Part shown: piece by piece, positions 61,449 through 64,000 of the stretch
How the letters are laid out: every line of letters begins with the position of its first letter
Numbering within the stretch: position 1 is the first letter of the stretch
Assembly (NCBI RefSeq): GCF_008084905.1
Contig: NZ_VSFC01000012.1
Location: forward strand, 274,299-338,298
Direction of reading: 5' to 3'
Length of the DNA stretch: 64,000 bases
DNA from: Xanthomarina maritima
GTDB lineage: Bacteria > Bacteroidota > Bacteroidia > Flavobacteriales > Flavobacteriaceae
The notes under the pieces: generated by a model
What the model was told of the DNA's origin: nothing
Database searches by the model: none
What the model saw: the letters and a program-made list of their open reading frames with translations, nothing else
Position numbers and translations under genes: made by a program

Positions 61449-62831
61449 ATGAAAAATATTTTACTTTTAATCGTATGTGCCTTGAGCTTTAATTTTTTGT
61501 TAGCCCAAGCTCCTTTTGGTTCAAAACAAAGCATTTCAACAACTACTGGAAATTTTCCTAAGTTTATTGAATCTAGTAATTTAGATAATGACACTTTCAT
61601 TGATATAGTTATTGGAACAAATCTTGGAGGTACTATAGAGTGGTATAAAAACAATGGAAATCAAACGTTTACACTACAAGCATTAATTTCATCCACACTA
61701 ACAAATGTTAATGGCCTAACAATAGCGGATTTAGATAATGATCAGGATAATGATATTATTGCCACATCAGAATCAATGAATAAAATAGTTTGGTTTGAAA
61801 ATGATGGGAATGGCAATTTTGGAGCAGAACAACTTATTGATAATGGGCTTCAAAGGGCTGGAACAGTTAAGGCTGGTGATATTGATGGTGATAATAATAT
61901 AGATCTGGCTGTTGTTGCTTATGAATCAAATATTGTAGTATGGTATTCAAACGATGGATATGGTAATTTTGGTACAGCTCAAACAATTAGTAATATAAGT
62001 AATTCTGGGCCTAGAGATTTAGATCTTGCAGACTATGATTTAGATGGTGATTTAGATATTGTTGTTGGTTATGGTAGAATTTACAGTGTTAAATTATTCA
62101 ATAATAACTTAACCCAACAAGGAAGTCCTACTTTTACTGTAGAATCCAATAATGTGGTTTCAGGCAATTATTATATAAATGATGTTTCATTTGGAGATGT
62201 TGATAATGATGGTGATTTAGAAATATTGAAAGTAGATTTATTAACAAATACTGCATATTATGATAAACAATCTGATGGGACTTTTACAGAAACTGTATTT
62301 ACAACTTCTGATGTATATCCAGCAACTGCCATGGTATCAGATTTAGATGACAACTCAGTAAACGACGTTACTATAGGTTATTCAAGTACAAATCCAACAG
62401 ATAAAATGACTTGGTATTTAGATTCTAATCCAACTAATGAAAATATAATTGATAATTCACAAAATGATATCTTTAGTTTTACCATAAATGATTTTGATAA
62501 TGATGGAGATTTAGATATGGCTAGTATCTCCTCAAACGAAAATCATTTAAATTGGTTTGAAAATACCACTTACACTTTCACTTTATCTAATACAGAATTT
62601 AATACACAAGATATATCCATTTATCCTAACCCAACTTCTGATAAAATAAACATAAAATTAAATTCTTCAGAAAATCATAGTGTATATATTTATAACATTC
62701 TTGGTAAAAAAGTAATGGATCAAAATTTAAATGGAACTAATAGTTCTATTGATGTTTCAAATTTATCAAATGGTATTTATTTATTATCATTCAAAAACAC
62801 AAATTCAACATTCAAGTTTGTCAAACAATAG
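61449..62831 (+). CDS. Secreted VCBS/FG-GAP repeat protein with type IX sorting domain (second copy)
   Basis: A 460-residue exported protein with a signal peptide (MKNILLLIVCALSFNFLLAQ), propeller repeats with loops such as DLDNDQDNDII, DIDGDNNIDLA, DYDLDGDLDIV, DVDNDGDLEIL and DFDNDGDLDMA, and a type A T9SS sorting domain (ISIYPNPTSDKINIK, VYIYNILGKKVMDQ, LSNGIYLLSF, end FKFVKQ). It aligns along its length with the protein at 28039-29448 but is diverged, so the two are old paralogues. It is expected at the cell surface. Its promoter and terminator show that it is its own unit; an upstream direct repeat may regulate it. Function unknown. Confidence 0.88.
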   Translation: MKNILLLIVCALSFNFLLAQAPFGSKQSISTTTGNFPKFIESSNLDNDTFIDIVIGTNLGGTIEWYKNNGNQTFTLQALISSTLTNVNGLTIADLDNDQDNDIIATSESMNKIVWFENDGNGNFGAEQLIDNGLQRAGTVKAGDIDGDNNIDLAVVAYESNIVVWYSNDGYGNFGTAQTISNISNSGPRDLDLADYDLDGDLDIVVGYGRIYSVKLFNNNLTQQGSPTFTVESNNVVSGNYYINDVSFGDVDNDGDLEILKVDLLTNTAYYDKQSDGTFTETVFTTSDVYPATAMVSDLDDNSVNDVTIGYSSTNPTDKMTWYLDSNPTNENIIDNSQNDIFSFTINDFDNDGDLDMASISSNENHLNWFENTTYTFTLSNTEFNTQDISIYPNPTSDKINIKLNSSENHSVYIYNILGKKVMDQNLNGTNSSIDVSNLSNGIYLLSFKNTNSTFKFVKQ

Positions 62832-62863
62832 TTAGAAAAATTAAACTATAAAACATTAAAATT

Positions 62864-62897
62864 AATAAAGCCCAACTAATTAAAGTTGGGCTTTATT
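62864..62897. terminator. Bidirectional terminator
   Basis: AATAAAGCCCAACT (62864-62877) pairs perfectly with AGTTGGGCTTTATT (62884-62897) around a 6-nt loop. It lies between the convergent VCBS gene and the large secreted protein gene. Confidence 0.85.
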
Positions 62898-62918
62898 ATT
62901 TTACGTTAATTTAATAAT

Positions 62919-64000
62919 CTATTTCTGAGGACTTGAAGATACAATCTTCTTAACTACAGTTGTCTTATTAGTAGTTAATCTCACAAAGAATATCTGATTG
63001 TCAGTATTTGACATATCTATTTTACTTACAGCTTCAGATCCTTTAACATACCCTGAATTTTTGACCTTTTGAACTAATGATCCTTTAATATCAAATACTT
63101 CAATGGTAACATCAGTTTCATAATCTATTACATAAGATATGTTAACTTCTTGATCAAATGGAACTGGATAAGCTTTAAAGCTACTAATATTTATAGCGTT
63201 AATAGGAGTATTTGAATCGCTACAATTAAAGCTTCCTACAAAATCAGATCCTCCATTGTCATCAGAACAAACATCTTCCTCACTTGGGCTACACATACAA
63301 ACTATTTCACAAGTAACAGCATGAGCAATAACATAGATTCCTTTAGAATTGTCCCTTAATAAATTATCTATAACTACAGTATAATTTTGAACATTTCCAG
63401 AAAAAGATGGATTGAATGGATACTGTCCTGGAGCTACTGTATTTCTTCCACGTTTTTTCGGATATGGATCACAGCCAGCGTAAACATGTGCTTCACTCAT
63501 AACATAACCTTCATTAATATTATAAGTAACTAACACTTCAGATTCGCTATAGTTTACAGTTACTGTACCTACTAATGCTCCTCTATTTGTATCACAATGT
63601 GCAGCACCAGCCCAAAGATCCATAGTATATTCACCAAAGTCTGGTAAATAATTTGTCCAACCCCAACGACTAAAGTTTGGTATAAAACATTGATCTCCTT
63701 CATCAGCTTTTGCAAATGCTGTTTCACAATTACCTATTATATCCTTCTCACGAATTACTGAACAGGTTTGTGTACCCAAGTTTCCACAATCGTCATATAC
63801 TTCAAAGTCATAATATCCAATATCAGAACATCCATCTTCAGATTGTACAATTCTAGTTGGTCCATTAAGTGTTAATGTGCCTCCAACAGAACAATTATCA
63901 GTCCAAGTAGCAGTCAAGGAAGGGAATTCACCATTACATAAACTTGGTGTTACTGGACATACAATCTCTGGATTCGTCATATCGTACTCTCTAGATACGC
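62919..64000 (-). CDS. Partial: C-terminal part of a large secreted Cys-rich protein with type IX sorting domain
   Basis: The reading frame ends at 62919 and stays open through the right edge of the window (residues VSREYD precede the first in-frame Met), so only about 360 C-terminal residues are seen. The visible part begins in HYR/Ig-like repeats with paired cysteines (EIVCPVTPSLC, TATWTDNCS, YDFEVYDDCGNLGTQTCSV). A distinct Cys/Trp-rich domain follows (CFIPNFSRWGWTNYLPDFGEYTMDLWAGAAHC, HVYAGCDPYP). A type A T9SS sorting domain comes last (FKAYPVPFDQEVNISYV, VTIEVFDIKGSLVQKV, IFFVRLTTNKTTVVKKIV), ending SSSPQK. Such giant proteins are surface adhesin-like in Flavobacteria. The ATG at 63980 is not the true start. 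Confidence 0.82.
   Translation of the reverse strand, partial: VSREYDMTNPEIVCPVTPSLCNGEFPSLTATWTDNCSVGGTLTLNGPTRIVQSEDGCSDIGYYDFEVYDDCGNLGTQTCSVIREKDIIGNCETAFAKADEGDQCFIPNFSRWGWTNYLPDFGEYTMDLWAGAAHCDTNRGALVGTVTVNYSESEVLVTYNINEGYVMSEAHVYAGCDPYPKKRGRNTVAPGQYPFNPSFSGNVQNYTVVIDNLLRDNSKGIYVIAHAVTCEIVCMCSPSEEDVCSDDNGGSDFVGSFNCSDSNTPINAINISSFKAYPVPFDQEVNISYVIDYETDVTIEVFDIKGSLVQKVKNSGYVKGSEAVSKIDMSNTDNQIFFVRLTTNKTTVVKKIVSSSPQK

Noticed and set aside
1..64000. CRISPR array, prophage, insertion sequence or integrative element
   Set aside because: No regularly spaced repeats, transposase, integrase or phage genes were seen; base composition and gene order look uniform.

Overview
This 64 kb window is chromosomal DNA from an AT-rich marine-type member of the Flavobacteriaceae (Bacteroidota). 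The evidence is consistent across the window. Many genes have the Bacteroidota promoter -7 element TAnnTTTG, some with an upstream TTG. Start codons lack AGGAGG leaders. Secreted proteins carry type IX secretion C-terminal sorting domains. Lineage-typical families are present (DUF4834, DUF3667, YfhO, the CAL67264 small membrane protein, a TonB receptor with a carboxypeptidase-regulatory-like domain), and there is a menaquinone pathway. I cannot fix the genus. I see no tRNA, rRNA, CRISPR array, prophage or insertion sequence; most of the window is ordinary core genome.

Layout. 0-8 kb: an ECF sigma factor with a 48-codon downstream gene and terminator, a uvrA paralogue with half of its first zinc finger missing, a DUF3667 protein, a coupled pair (periplasmic Ser/Thr-type phosphatase and a lipoprotein-anchored peptide deformylase), and a secreted basic Tyr-rich protein. 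8-14 kb: an envelope-glycan block (flippase, GT4 glycosyltransferase, YfhO) plus DUF4834. 14-24 kb: an outer-membrane barrel protein, a GNAT-like protein, a probable sulfonolipid (capnine) pair, oligopeptidase B, YbaB, threonine aldolase, and prfB read through a programmed +1 frameshift, followed by arsC. 24-34 kb: a TonB-linked receptor, fumC, a secreted VCBS-repeat protein, and histidine-degradation genes hutI and hutG with a GNAT gene. 34-40 kb: ettA, a stress-type operon (FMN reductase, GNAT, MarR, pirin) with an evident operator, an acyl-CoA carboxylase beta subunit and DoxX. 40-54 kb: the menaquinone genes menE, menC, menA, menB, menD, menF and a hotdog thioesterase, interspersed with envelope and lipid genes. 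54-64 kb: hydrolase and acetyltransferase genes, a DUF3857/transglutaminase protein, an M28 peptidase, a nitronate monooxygenase, a decayed dnaK 3' fragment, a second VCBS protein and the C-terminal part of a very large secreted Cys-rich protein that runs off the right edge.

How the genes work together. Two pathways are nearly legible as units. The men genes would carry chorismate to demethylmenaquinone; menH and the final methyltransferase are not seen. A cysteate-synthase-like enzyme and an alpha-oxoamine synthase would make the first two steps of capnine-type sulfonolipids, lipids tied to gliding in this group. No wholly new multigene system is demonstrable. The best leads are the exported deformylase/phosphatase pair, the dnaK remnant, the Shine-Dalgarno-poor RF2 frameshift site, the UvrA with a dismantled first zinc module, and the operator/promoter of the MarR operon.
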